Shown: positions 24,301 to 35,800 of the stretch, one piece after another
How positions within the stretch are numbered: position 1 is the stretch's first letter
How the letters are laid out: each line of letters begins with the position of its first letter
Assembly: GCA_000711775.1 (NCBI GenBank)
Contig: ARYC01000785.1
Location: forward strand, 1-64,000
Source of the DNA: Oxytricha trifallax
Taxonomy: Eukaryota > Ciliophora > Spirotrichea > Sporadotrichida > Oxytrichidae
Length of the DNA: 64,000 nucleotides
Direction: 5' to 3'
Position numbers and translations under genes: made by a program
Notes under the pieces: generated by a model
Told to the model about the DNA's origin: nothing
Database searches by the model: none
The model's input: the letters and a program-made list of their open reading frames with translations, nothing else

Positions 24301-25203
24301 AAATAGAGAATCAATCTAAAATAACATATAGTTAGTTAGTTTTTAGCATTGAAATTAATTCCAGAGATACGAAATCAATCCAGTTAGATAATACAAACAT
24401 ATTCAGTATTTCGGAACTATGTCTCAACCCAAGTCAACATATAAATTGAAGATTTGTCAAACGATTCTTAAAACTAAGCCGAAATTGGTTTCAAGGATTT
24501 TACAGGTGATATTTAAGATAGTATTCAAGAATTTACAGGAGAGGAGTTCCCTTTATTTTTGTTCACCAATAAATCTGTGTTGAAAAACTACATTATATAT
24601 CAAAGTGAAAACTGGCAACTCTAGAAAGACATGATGGATGAGTAGATTGATGAACTAAAAGCAGAACTATAAAATGGGGGAGGGTTACCTTCAAGCAAAG
24701 CTGTGCAATTCTTGATACCTGAAGAACTCTATGAGAAACAAGAAATTATTGAGGATGCTAAATCCTGGGATACTTTAATTAGATAAATTAACCATAATAA
24801 AATGACAGAGAAGGAAATTACAGTCCTAAGGATTTATTTCACATTTTTGAATGTGAGAGATACTCTTCCAAAAGATAGCATCAGCACTTCTTTTATTTAG
24901 AATGTCTTAATCATTATCAAGAAACATGGAAATAATTTCTATGAGTTGAATCACCCAGAGCAGTTTTTCAAGCTCACTTATGACATAAAATACAGAGCAA
25001 TGGGGTTAATGATGCAGGTAGACTTAAATGAATTGATTCAACCTAAGTTCTCTCCTTTGACAGAAGCAATGCTTTTCATTCTTTTCGAAGCCATTCAACA
25101 CCTGGATAATGTTTAGAACAACGAAGAGGATGAAGAAACCGAAATAAACACGGTTGAGTTTGTGAGAGATAGCTACAAGGATAAACTATAGATTATTGAC
25201 TGA
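24300..25203 (+). CDS. Unrecognised intact-looking protein gene, about 270-300 residues
   Basis: A single clean frame in the ciliate code runs from about 24,300 to TGA 25,201-25,203. It contains QVNIQIEDLSNDSQNQAEIG, EFTGEEFPLFLFTNKSVLKN, LQKDMMDEQIDELKAELQNG, SSKAVQFLIPEELYEKQEII, TVLRIYFTFLNVRDTLPKDS, FFKLTYDIKYRAMGLMMQVD and LTEAMLFILFEAIQHLDNVQ, then an acidic EEDEETEINTVEFVRDSYKD end. It looks like an alpha-helical globular cytoplasmic protein. The ATG at 24,426 is in another frame, so the first codon is unclear: the start may be the downstream DMMDEQ Met or come from an upstream exon or segment. It is one of the few genes here without an internal TGA. Confidence 0.7.
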
Positions 25204-25309
25204 CTCTCTACAATCATCAACTTAAACTGAGTTACTTGTTCATATATTTCTATTAAGTAAATGCATCTTTATTGTACTCTTATAAGAGAAAAAGAGATAG
25301 AATTAAATT

Positions 25310-25890
25310 ATGTCTTAGTTTTTTTGTAAAATGAAGTTTAGCAGCCACATTAAGAGCGCAATCCCTCACACGCAATAATTAGACATATTCATCCTCAGGA
25401 TTATATATTCAAAATCAGAGCAATGGTGACTTAAAGCACATTACCAACACTTACAATCAGCTGCAACAATAAATGCAGTTGCAACAAGATGCTAATCATA
25501 AGACACCAACTAAGAATGTTATGAGAAATGGAAGCAACAATAGTGGACTGGATACCTAAAACCAATTGTAGCAATAGTAATAGTAATTATCAATGCAGGA
25601 AAATAGCAGAAATTAGCAAAAGGAGAACTAGAAATCGTAGTCATAACTAGGTGTTCTGACTTTATTCAATCATCCAAATTGCTCTCAATTATATAAGTCA
25701 ATGTACTACTATTATAATTATGAGTAATGTGGTTAAAAAGTTTGACAATAGAGTGAGATTGATTGATGAGAACCAAAATAAGATAGCTAATTCCCTTAGT
25801 AAATTCTTGGACAGAATGAATGCACTACTTTGGAATTAGAGATTTGAAAATAAAAATGGATATAGTGATTGTTATATAAAAGACTAATAA
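25310..25890 (+). CDS. Gln-rich protein gene fragment
   Basis: Frames read SLTRNNQTYSSSGLYIQNQ, HITNTYNQLQQQMQLQQDAN, TPTKNVMRNGSNNSGLDTQN, a Gln run and GVLTLFNHPNCSQLYKSMY. A candidate 22-nt intron (GTACTACTATTATAATTATGAG) then leads in frame to KKFDNRVRLIDENQNKIANS and LSKFLDRMNALLWNQ. MSQFFCKMKFSSHI from ATG 25,310 is in a different frame. The last part could form a coiled coil. Unrecognised. Confidence 0.5.
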
Positions 25891-25894
25891 AATT

Positions 25895-26555
25895 TGTGAT
25901 AAGAAGATTGTAATAAATAATCAAAACAATTAATTAATTAATTAAAACTACGACTTAAAATATTTTGGTTTTTGAGCAGTGTATAATCTAAAATACTCTC
26001 TGATATTTACAATTTTTATTTAAAAATTATAGAAACTTCAATTTTGAACCTCCTATTACTATACTTTCACTTATCATGTTCTGTTATGATAGTTTATATT
26101 TTTCTATTTTTGCTAAATAAAATTATGATTTCTTAGCTCTTTTAAGAAATATTCTAAAATGCAAAGTTTTTCTTCTTATTTTGATAGGAAAAATGCTATA
26201 GTATTTCCTTTTAGTTCTTGAAATTTTCTTTAATGACTGAATGAGAAATCTAAAATTGAAAACGCAATGGTATTTAGAGAGGTTTACTATTTACTTGATA
26301 TATATAAACATAATTGAGACTTTCAAACATTAAAAATTAATTATATGTTCAGATGGTTGTGATTATGATTCTAATAATTATGACAAGGGTTCAAACCCCA
26401 TAACATTATATCTTTTTTTAAACTAATAAGTAAATTAATTAATTAAAAGATTGGTATATAGTAAAAATATTTTGATTAAAAATAACAATCTTCTTATCAC
26501 AAATTTTATGGGGTTTTAATTAATTTCATGATTATTTATTTAGCAGTTCTAAAAT
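25895..26555. other. AT-rich intergenic stretch
   Basis: No coherent coding frame. It contains a tRNA-like patch at 26,343-26,409 that I do not accept as a tRNA. TTAATTAATTAA-type runs occur near 25,930 and 26,440, and an inverted pair around AAATTTGTGATAAGAAGATTGT (25,890-25,912) and ACAATCTTCTTATCACAAATTT (26,484-26,506) encloses the stretch. Confidence 0.45.
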
Positions 26556-29500
26556 ATGAGTAAGTTCAATCTATGGTTTTTGATTGATATTTTAGGTGGA
26601 GGAATTCACACAATTCACAACATTTAGGTGCTTTCATCTCAGTTGGAGATGGGCATGAAACTTGAGAACCCTAATTTCGACATGAGAAATCTGATTAAGA
26701 TGGACTTTAGCGTTGATTTGTCCATGATTCAGAGTGCTATCAGTTACTTGTTTAAGACATCTGCTCTGCATGATAAGGAGTTTATTGAAATGAGGCAGCA
26801 ACAAACTAATAGTGATAGGACACTCACTAAGTAATTCATAATATACTCAAGCCAATAGATTCACATAATAAATAATTACAAAAATTAGTAATTATAGATA
26901 AAATTCTTTAATTAATTTTTCTATTTCTGAGTTATGATTATATGAGGAATATTAAGACTATACTTACAACAACAGCAAGAAATCAGATGCAAAGTAGATG
27001 AAAAAAGATCTTGAAGAATTGGTTTTAGAGAAGATGATTGAATATGATGATCATATCAATTAAATGAAAGTGCAAATTCAATAGATAAGAGATAGAAAGG
27101 GTAATAATTCTATATTAATAATTTAACTAGTTATAGGTAAATTCAGATAGAGCAAATCCCCAGTTAAACATTAATAACAAGAGTCAGCAAAGTAGGTCTA
27201 GAGCTTTAAAATTGAGGAATTGAGAGAAACAAGTCTATTAGCAGGCTCTCAAGAGTTTAAGCAATATTAAGATAAGCTCAAGATTCTTTCTGAAGATGTA
27301 ATATCTCAATAAACAGGGAGACAAGAGCAACTATTCGACTTGCAGGATTAACTGAATCTGATGAATGAAAGAGGAACTGACCTCTAAACCTAACTAAAAT
27401 TGGTGGGAGCAACTGTAAATATAAACATCACAGCAGGAACCACTACGAATAGAAATGGTGGAGCTACTAGCTAAAGCAAAACATTCCCCAGTCAAAACTC
27501 AAGGAATCAAGTACTTAAAACCTAGACACAAAACTAAATTATTGATGCTATTGATAACTTAAAGGGTGATCTTGACACTAGATATGTGAAGAAAAGGGAA
27601 ATCAGTAAGATGAGTAAGCAAGAAATTCAAATCCTGGAGCAAGCTAGTATATAAGATTTGATTGAGAATCTAAATAATGAAATTTAAATGCTGAGAGATT
27701 AAGTTTCCTTCAAAGTCAATTAGGATGACTTTGATAATCTTATAAATGCCAAAAATAATGGGAATCCTGTAACTGGAGAATAAAATTCTACGTTATCAAG
27801 TCCAGTTAAAATATAAATTGATTAATTAAATTAAAATTAAGTTAATGAGTTTACTGATAGAAATTTTCAAATGCCATAAGGTTTCTCGTTAGCTTAAGGC
27901 CTAATGTCATTTGACAACAGACAATTAAATTCTTCCACATAATTGGACCCTCAACGAGCCGATGGCACATTGAAAATTACTCCAATGAACAAAATGAAAC
28001 AACAATAAATTAACTCCTATAGCCTACATAAAACTACATAAAATACCAACTCTCCTAATCCTATTAAGATGGTAAAGAAGATGGAAACTACTTAAGTGTT
28101 ACCAAAAGCTCCAGAGTAAAATAATAGATTTGGTAAGTTGGTTAGAGGAGGTGGGAATAAAGATGCCAATGAGGGATATGCAAGCTAAGATTTACAATTT
28201 GGAAAAGATAATAGAGTAACTCAAAGCATAATATGATAAATCTAGCTCTGAAAACAATAAAACTTTGTTGAGTGATTTGTAGGCTATGGTCGACAAGAAA
28301 GCTAATATTTTGGATTTGAAGAAATTAGCAGCTGTTGTCGATGAAGTTAATGTGAAAATATAAGAAGTCAGCAAAGAACAAGCTAGTTTCAAAGAGTGTG
28401 ATTTCTTATTAGGAGAGAAAGGTTGAACATCAGCTATTCAGCAAAGGAGTCTAGATAATAAAGCAGAAAATGTTGATTAAGCACTAAATAAATTACAGTA
28501 AACAGTTGTAGATCTCACTTTTAAACTTAATGACTCAATTAAACTTCTGATGATTGGAGGAGGAAATAGCAAAGACTATGATACAGCAATGAATGAAAGG
28601 ATGTAGAAAGAAGTTAAAGATAAAACAGACATTTCAATGTAGGAATGCATTTGATTAAAGAATAAATCACTAAATATTTCTCTTAATTAGAGAAACAAAT
28701 AATTGATAAAGCGTCAAGAGAGGATCTAACAAACTTAGATGACCATCTTTCAAGGAGCTTGTTTTAAGTCGTTGCTAATTGCAATAAATTATATGCTAAG
28801 AAGGGTGAATTCAACAAACCGATGAGAGATACTGATGTTTAGATAAAAACTTTGTAGGAATATACCTTTAGAGGTGGTAGTAGATCTAATCATAATAGAT
28901 CAGCAAGTTTATCTCCTGGAGAATCTAACAAGCAGCCTATATAAACTGATCATGAAGTCATTTTAGCCACTAAACCTTTAGGAGGTTGGTCTTTGAGTAG
29001 CTGTGGAACAAACATTAATGGCCTTCCTAATATGCCATCTAATGACTATAATACCTGGGGCAGATTGCCAGCTAGAGATTATTATTATTATTTAAAGCTG
29101 TGTAAGGAATTAATACTGGGGATTAAGCCAGCCAGTTTCCAGCTAGAGATAACAAAATTAGTATGTTAACAAATTAAAAGACCAGTGTTAATCCTAGAAC
29201 TCATTAACCCTCAATTAGCCTGGACATCTAAGATTAAAGCCACTTATCAGTTAAGAAACTTGTAGGCAAGTAGCTGTAAAACTTTGATATCAGCAAACTT
29301 GGAATATCTGGATAAGGTGCCATGACTGAGAGATAAAGAGTATCTTCACCCTACAAAACCTTAGAAGGAAACTTCAATGTAACTTATGGTGGTGACTTAG
29401 AAAATATAATAAGCGGACTTAATTCAAATTCCATGACAATAAGAGAAGAGAGACCATAGAGCACCAAATCATTAGCAAACTAGAAGTCATTGATCATTAA

Positions 29501-29570
29501 CTTGGGGGCTGGATCTACACTTCCCAAGATAGTATTACAGAAACAAAATAGATAAAGGCAATACTAATGA
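26556..29570 (+). pseudogene. Large coiled-coil protein gene with several lesions
   Basis: Starts MSKFNLWFLIDILGGG (ATG 26,556), then MGMKLENPNFDMRNLIKMD and SMIQSAISYLFKTSALHDKE. After a probable intron or IES (26,830-26,945) it continues MKKDLEELVLEKMIEYDDHI, has a 37-nt intron near 27,098-27,134, then long coiled coil (EELRETSLLAGSQEFKQYQ, QEQLFDLQDQLNLMNERGTD, DLIENLNNEIQMLRDQVSF, KIYNLEKIIEQLKAQYD, KKLAAVVDEVNVKIQEVSKE). It ends in a conserved-looking tail (LATKPLGGWSLSSCGTNING, PNMPSNDYNTWGRLPARD, AGSTLPKIVLQKQN). Lesions: a shift near 28,150, TGA at about 28,426, shifts near 28,640 and 29,080. A cytoskeletal or basal-body role would fit the architecture but is a guess. Confidence 0.65.
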
Positions 29571-29655
29571 TTGTTTATGCAAGTTTTAATTTTATTAATC
29601 ACAAAAATTATACTATTTTAATTACAAAATAATCGGAAATTAATGAAATAAAAAA

Positions 29656-30588
29656 ATGGAAGGAATCACAAAATCAAATATCTTAGTGATATTTGATGAT
29701 TAAGACAGACTCATATAACTTGAAGATACTGTTAAATGTAGTTTACTTGAGAACATTGATTTGAAATGTTTGTATGTCAATTTCATTAGTAAAGATTTGA
29801 TAAATGAATTTGAGAAATAGTTGACTGAAGATCTCTAGCTTTAGCGTATTAACCATATTCACATTGATTGCTAATCTATATAAAATAAAGAATAAATTGA
29901 TGTTCTTTTGCTCTAAATCTTTAAAAAAGTTGATATCGCAGTTTAATATTCCTCTACCATAAAAATTGTCAGAAATAATTTGGTAAATCAACTCTTAATG
30001 AATATCTTACATTTCGTTAAGAAAATGCCATTGTTAAACCAGTAGAAAAGGGAGCACAAATGATAGAAACATTTATTAGGTATGTTTGATTCTCAGTAGA
30101 TGCTTATATTGGATGGCGACTATCATTACATATAACTTTTAGAGAACAAACTCCCTTCAAATATTGCCAATGGAAAGCTTTAATGCGTTATTTATGATGA
30201 AACATCTAAAGATATAGTGAATTAAGAAGTTAAACAATAAAAAATTGTCACAGATTGCAGAAAAGAATATAATATTCTCGAAAGTCTTTGTTAAATTCTT
30301 GAACAAATAAGTGAATCAAAGGAGAATATCTTTATATACACAAAGTGGGTCTCAGACTTTAAAGATATTAAGCAGCTGTTGGAGAATGAAAAAGTGAATT
30401 CAATTAAAAAATGTCTGCTTGACAATGAAAAACTTGAAGCTTTTTATACTGCTTGTAGAAAATTATAACTTTTCAAAGGAACTAGAGTCAAAATTTGTCT
30501 ATATAAGAAAATAATTATGATTGAAAATCCTTGTAAAAATCCATAGATTTTATCAGAAATTATAATTGAATCTATAAGCAATCAGTGA
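29656..30588 (+). pseudogene. Unrecognised protein gene with one in-frame TGA
   Basis: From ATG 29,656 the frame is open to TGA 30,586-30,588 except for one TGA at 30,061-30,063. It reads MEGITKSNILVIFDDQDRLI, DLKCLYVNFISKDLINEFEK, IVRNNLVNQLLMNILHFVKK, then after the TGA HLLGMFDSQQMLILDGDYHY, SKENIFIYTKWVSDFKDIKQ and KKCLLDNEKLEAFYTACRK. The segment NLVNQLLMNILHFVKKMP faintly resembles the helix before the Rossmann fold of D-2-hydroxyacid dehydrogenases, and the next gene is one, but no GxGxxG follows. TAA/TAG glutamines are frequent. Either a recently broken gene or a sequencing error at one codon. Confidence 0.6.
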
Positions 30589-30651
30589 AGTAGCATAATG
30601 ATTAATTATATTCATAAAAAATAATAATTAACTTACAATAAATAATTTAAA

Positions 30652-31761
30652 ATGGAATCTAAATCTATTAATCTGATGATCACCGCGTCTAACCCAGATG
30701 TTATTTAGCTTTTAGAATAATACGAATAAAAAATTAATGATATTTTGAGTTCAAAAACACTTTTAAAATCTAAATTATATTTTACGATGAACTTGTAGCA
30801 AATAAGTATGACTATGATTGCATCATTGTAAGTGATGCTGCTCTTGCTAAAGTAATACTTCAAGATCAGTGTATAAACTCCTAGAAACTAAAATGGGTAC
30901 ATTCACTATTAGTATTCATAGACTTAAAAATAATTATTTTTAATAATAGAGTATTTTTTAAACTATAATCTGTTAAGTTGAAGAATTTAGGCTCAATGAT
31001 AGCATTACATTAACGAATGCAAAGCGAGCTTTCAGTGAGTCTCTTGCTGAATTCAACATTTATTCAATACTTTAAAAGACATATTTTTTTATTTTAAATT
31101 GTTTATTGAATAATAGCCTAACAAGTTTGGAAACGACTCTTCAGTATAGTTATTTGAATATTAAACAGTTAGTATAATTGAATACGGAGATATTAATTTC
31201 TAATGCGCGAGAAGAATGATTAAGAAATTATTAAAAATGAAAGTTATAGGAAAGAGATCCTTATAAAATACCACATAAGAACATAGTGAGCAAGTTGATG
31301 AAATTATAGGCTTTGATAGTTTAGATTATTTCCTAGCAAAGTCTGATTTTGTAGTGAACTGCCTCCCTTACACAAAATAGACTTACGATATGAGTCTATT
31401 TTAAAAGATGAAACTAACCTCTGTTTATGTAAACATAGGAAGGGGTTAGACTGGAAATGAGAATGATTTAATTAAAGCATTGCAAGATAAGACCATAAGA
31501 GCTGCATCCTTGGATGTGTTTTATAAGGAACCATTGCCTGCCGAGAGTCCACTATGGGACATGGAAAATGTTATAATGACTCCTCACTGTGCTGATCTGA
31601 CAGATGATTATCATAAGAGATCAATGGATATATTCATTATTAATAAAATAAATAAAACAATAAAATACAGTATATTAAAAGCTAAAGTTTTAACTTAGAT
31701 ATTTTATGCAACTATATTTCAAATAGAGTAAAGATTTTTTAGAGAAAGTGAAAAAAATTGA
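30652..31761 (+). pseudogene. D-2-hydroxyacid dehydrogenase family, decayed
   Basis: The C-terminal two-thirds is diagnostic: DFVVNCLPYTKQTYDMSLF, SVYVNIGRGQTGNENDLIKA, LQDKTIRAASLDVFYKEPLP, ESPLWDMENVIMTPHCADLT. These correspond to the family's NCLPLT, INIGRG, ALDVFxxEPLP and TPH motifs, with the catalytic His in TPHC. The NAD-binding motif, usually GYGDIG, reads EYGDIN at about 31,180-31,200, so both outer glycines are lost. The N-terminal region (MESKSINLMITASNPDVIQL from ATG 30,652, then YDYDCIIVSDAALAKVILQD) is in two frames, and AFSESLAEFNIYSIL near 31,025 is in a third. These NAD(P)-dependent enzymes reduce 2-keto acids; substrate unknown. Broken frames and lost glycines make it a pseudogene. 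Confidence 0.88.
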
Positions 31762-31764
31762 TTT

Positions 31765-32880
31765 AATTTTGGTGAAATTTCTTTTGCTTTTATTCTTAAA
31801 TTTAAATAGATTATCAGCCTTCCTCTGATAAAATATTTTAATTTTTTCTCCCCAGTTTAATAATTTATAGCCAATAGAAATCTACAAAGATATTCAAATC
31901 ATGAATAACTTAATAATATTTGCAATAAAGCTTTGGGCCATTGATTATAGATTTATTTATTAGATTATAAATTTCTAAATAGTTTATAATATTGCTTTTG
32001 ATAAAAATCTCAGCAAAAATATAAGTTAGAATAATAATTCAATAATTTAAAATGTAGAAAATGCTTTATGTGCTGTGCACATTCATTATTAAATTAAAAA
32101 TATTTCTATTTAAAATTTTTATATAAACTTGATTTTTACTTTGTCATTTTATCAATGCAGAAACCTCAAAACCCCATAACTCATAAAGCAATGTTTCGAA
32201 TGGATATTATTTAATTATAGTAGTCAAACTTTTATAGAAATGAGATTACATCCTTAATATATATATATAAGAACAATGTAATTTAGATTATGTTAATAAT
32301 CTAAATTAATAGATTATTATGAATATTTTGATACAATTTTAATTATTTTATGAAAATGATGTCAAAGCAATATAATTAAACCAATTATCATTATCTTTTC
32401 ATTAAGAAATAAATTCTTTGATTATCTTATTATAATTGATTGAATCATAATAATTTTAATATATTATTTATGCTGTTAATATTGTGATCTTATTATGAAT
32501 TATTGAATTATTAATTTGTTAAAAAAAGCTATTTAGAGATTTCTAAAATCATAATACCTATTGTTTTTGCAAAGATTAATAAATTGATTCATAAATATTT
32601 TAAAATTATTAAAGTGACACATTTAGGGTTTTTAAATCTTGCCAATTGCATTATTGATTGACTCTAAATGATTTCTTGAATGAATAAATTATCTTTTTAT
32701 AATAATTTATCTATTTAAAATATTAAATTTTATGATATAAAACATTTTCTAAATAGCTGAATATATCATCTTAATTAAAATTTAAAAATTTTAATACAAT
32801 AACTAATTAAAATATATTTTATTTTTTTCAGATTATTTTTCCTAATTTATTTGGCAAATAACTCTCATTAAGGCAATAAT
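31765..32880. other. AT-rich intergenic stretch, about 1.1 kb
   Basis: No coding-like frame on either strand. The sequence is about 80 percent A and T with short T and A runs. It would hold the promoter of the downstream beta-helix gene. No repeats or motifs stood out apart from a TATATATATA run at 32,258-32,268. Confidence 0.45.
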
Positions 32881-32886
32881 ATTTGA

Positions 32887-35800
32887 ATGAAACAAGCTTA
32901 TTATGCTAACAATGCAACTTACTTTGTGATTCACTATGCTTCGGACCATATCATGATTAATGCATTTCATGTTCATCTTAAACCCAATAAAATTCATTAT
33001 TCTTTAATTTGCAATTATTAAAATGTTAGACAAGAGAGCAATATAAAGTTTACAAAAACATATCTCCTTATACTTTTTCTGATAATTCGATTAAATTTGA
33101 TGTGTTATTCCATGAGCAAACTATCAGTTTATTCAATATTTTAACTTAAAAGAAAATAAATAATTAGGATATTCATGCAAAAGGATCTAATGTTATCTTC
33201 GTTGACTCATCAAGTAATTAATAAATTGAATTAGAAACATTCAATTATCCATTTAAAACATTAGATAGAGCTTTTGTTGAGATATTCAATGCTTTATACA
33301 AAAATGAAACTTATATACCCAAAGTATTAATTGCTCTTAAATAGTAATCTTAAGTTTCTTGAATTCAAAAACTATTATTGATAAAACCTCAAGAGTAATT
33401 TTTTAAGCAATCGTGAGTATGATAAATTAATGAATCAAACTTTAATAAATATAATTACTGGAGGAATGAAACCCCATTAGTGGGATTGTAAAAAAGGGTG
33501 GAAAGTGAAATTAAAAAGGTGAATTATAAAAAAAACCCTTGATTTAAACTATTAAACGATTAAATATTTAAAATTCCAAATCATGGTAGACTTTTCCGCA
33601 CTTGATATCTCGAGCAAAATCAGTCCTAGAGAGGCGAAAATAGACTCATTCGATAGCCCTTCGAAATCTAGGAGGAATTTGGGTGTCCGGGGCACACACC
33701 ACACGCCATGGCGAAGTTGCGCTTGATGTAGTCTTGCCAGTCTCCCGGTCTACTAAAGAATCACAACTCTCACTCAAGACAGCTGCATCAGGGAATGCCC
33801 AGTCTCTCACGCGAAAAAAGACCAGTCTGGAAATGTCATCGCCTGGGAAGAAGCTCTGCTCTTGAGCATTGGCATTAAGAAATCACAATAACTGGGCTCG
33901 GGGATCAAGAAATGGGTACTGAGTGGCATCAGGCGACTACCTATGGGCAAGCAGGAAGTCATTCAGCTGCTCCACGAAATTGGAAAGGAGTACTCGGACA
34001 TCGGGACCTCGTCATGAGTCGACAACGGCTTCTCGAAAAGGGGGCTGCTCAAGACCTGTACATCCTTAGATGGCTTTGCCCCAGGAGGAGCGCTAGTCGT
34101 AGCGATGGCAGTGGATGAGTTCTCTGTCTCCTCATCAGAGCCGTTGGACCACTTTCGGGGGCTTTTAACACCTTTATCATGTAGCGCCTCTGGATTCCAA
34201 TACAAGATGAAAAAAATGGCTTGGTCTAAAGAGGAATAGCTCTGTAATCCAGAGGAAATCTCTAAATGAACTCCTAATAGCAATTAAATAATCTGCAACT
34301 TATGTTAGAGGAAATTTAGGTGTCCCTCGTAGTATGCGCTACAGGATAGAACTCATCCACTTCCATCGCTACGACTAGCGCTCCTCCTGGGGCAAAGCCA
34401 TCTAAGGATGTACAGGTCTTGAGCAGCCCCCTTTTCGAGAAGCCGTTGTCGACTCATGACGAGGTCCCGATGTCCGAGTACTCCTTTCCAATTTCGTGGA
34501 GCAGCTGAATGACTTCCTGCTTGCCCATAGGTAGTCGCCTGATGCCACTCAGTACCCATTTCTTGATCCCCGAGCCCAGTTATTGTGATTTCTTAATGCC
34601 AATGCTCAAGAGCAGAGCTTCTTCCCAGGCGATGACATTTCCAGACTGGTCTTTTTTCGCGTGAGAGACTGGGCATTCCCTGATGCAGCTGTCTTGAGTG
34701 AGAGTTGTGATTCTTTAGTAGACCGGGAGACTGGCAAGACTACATCAAGCGCAACTTCGCCATGGCGTGTGGTGTGTGCCCCGGACACCCAAATTCCTCC
34801 TAGATTTCGAAGGGCTATCGAATGAGTCTATTTTCGCCTCTCTAGGACTGATTTTGCTCGAGATATCAAGTGCGGAAAAGTCTACCATGATTTGGAATTT
34901 TAAATATTTAATCGTTTAATAGTTTAAATCAAGGGTTTTTTTTATAATTCACCTTTTTAATTTCACTTTCCACCCTTTTTTGCAATCCCACTAATGGGGT
35001 TTCATTCCTTCAGTAATTATATTTATTAAAGTTTGATTCATCAATTTATCATACTCACGATTGCTTAAAAAATTACTCTTGAGGTTTTTATGTTAATATG
35101 ATAATCACAACTTACAATAAAAATAGTAAGGTATTATACCTAACTTAAATAGATGACAATAATTAAGCTAATAATTAAACTCTGATTATTAATTTCATGA
35201 TTAGCAAAATTACTCAAACTAATCTTGCTTTTCAATGTAGTTTTGTTATGATGTAAAATATAACCTATAATTATACACAAAGATATGAGTAAAGTTAAGA
35301 AGGTTAAATTAGGAGCTAATTTATACTGTATAAGAGTAGATCAAATGTAAATTCTCTCATAAACTTACTTAATTCAGTATTAAGTGTATAAAATTTAAAC
35401 ATTCACCAAGTGCAGGACAACTACAGATTCTAAGTATGTGATAACTTTATTTTCATTGTTAATTGAGGAGTTTACAATTTAGTTTCATTAATTAATGTTA
35501 AATAAGACATTGATTTAAAAATTCTATAGAGTTATGGATATGCAAATATCTAAATCTAAAAAGTTTTTTTCAGTCTCTCTACTCTAAAATAATACATGAT
35601 ATCAATTGAACCAAATGATAATCACTGCTTAAGTTAATAATCAGCTTCTTTAAAAATAAATCAATGCTAATTTACAGGGAAATTCGATGCTGCAGAGACA
35701 TGGTTTTTTTATTTGCAAGGGTAAACTCAATTTTATTTCAGTTAAAACATATACTACAACAACTCATTGAAAATTAGGTCTAGTTCATAAGCTTATACTT

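Noticed and set aside
26343..26409. tRNA-like patch with TTCAGATGGTTGTGA and GGGTTCAAACCCC
   Set aside because: The D-arm and T-arm resemble a tRNA, but no anticodon arm with a proper stem and T33 can be drawn, and the acceptor ends pair poorly. At most a degenerate tRNA.
33683..34788. Paired short ORFs in the arms of element D
   Set aside because: They are mirror copies from a palindrome and have no domain; the minus-strand frames of the left arm look more like the original coding strand.
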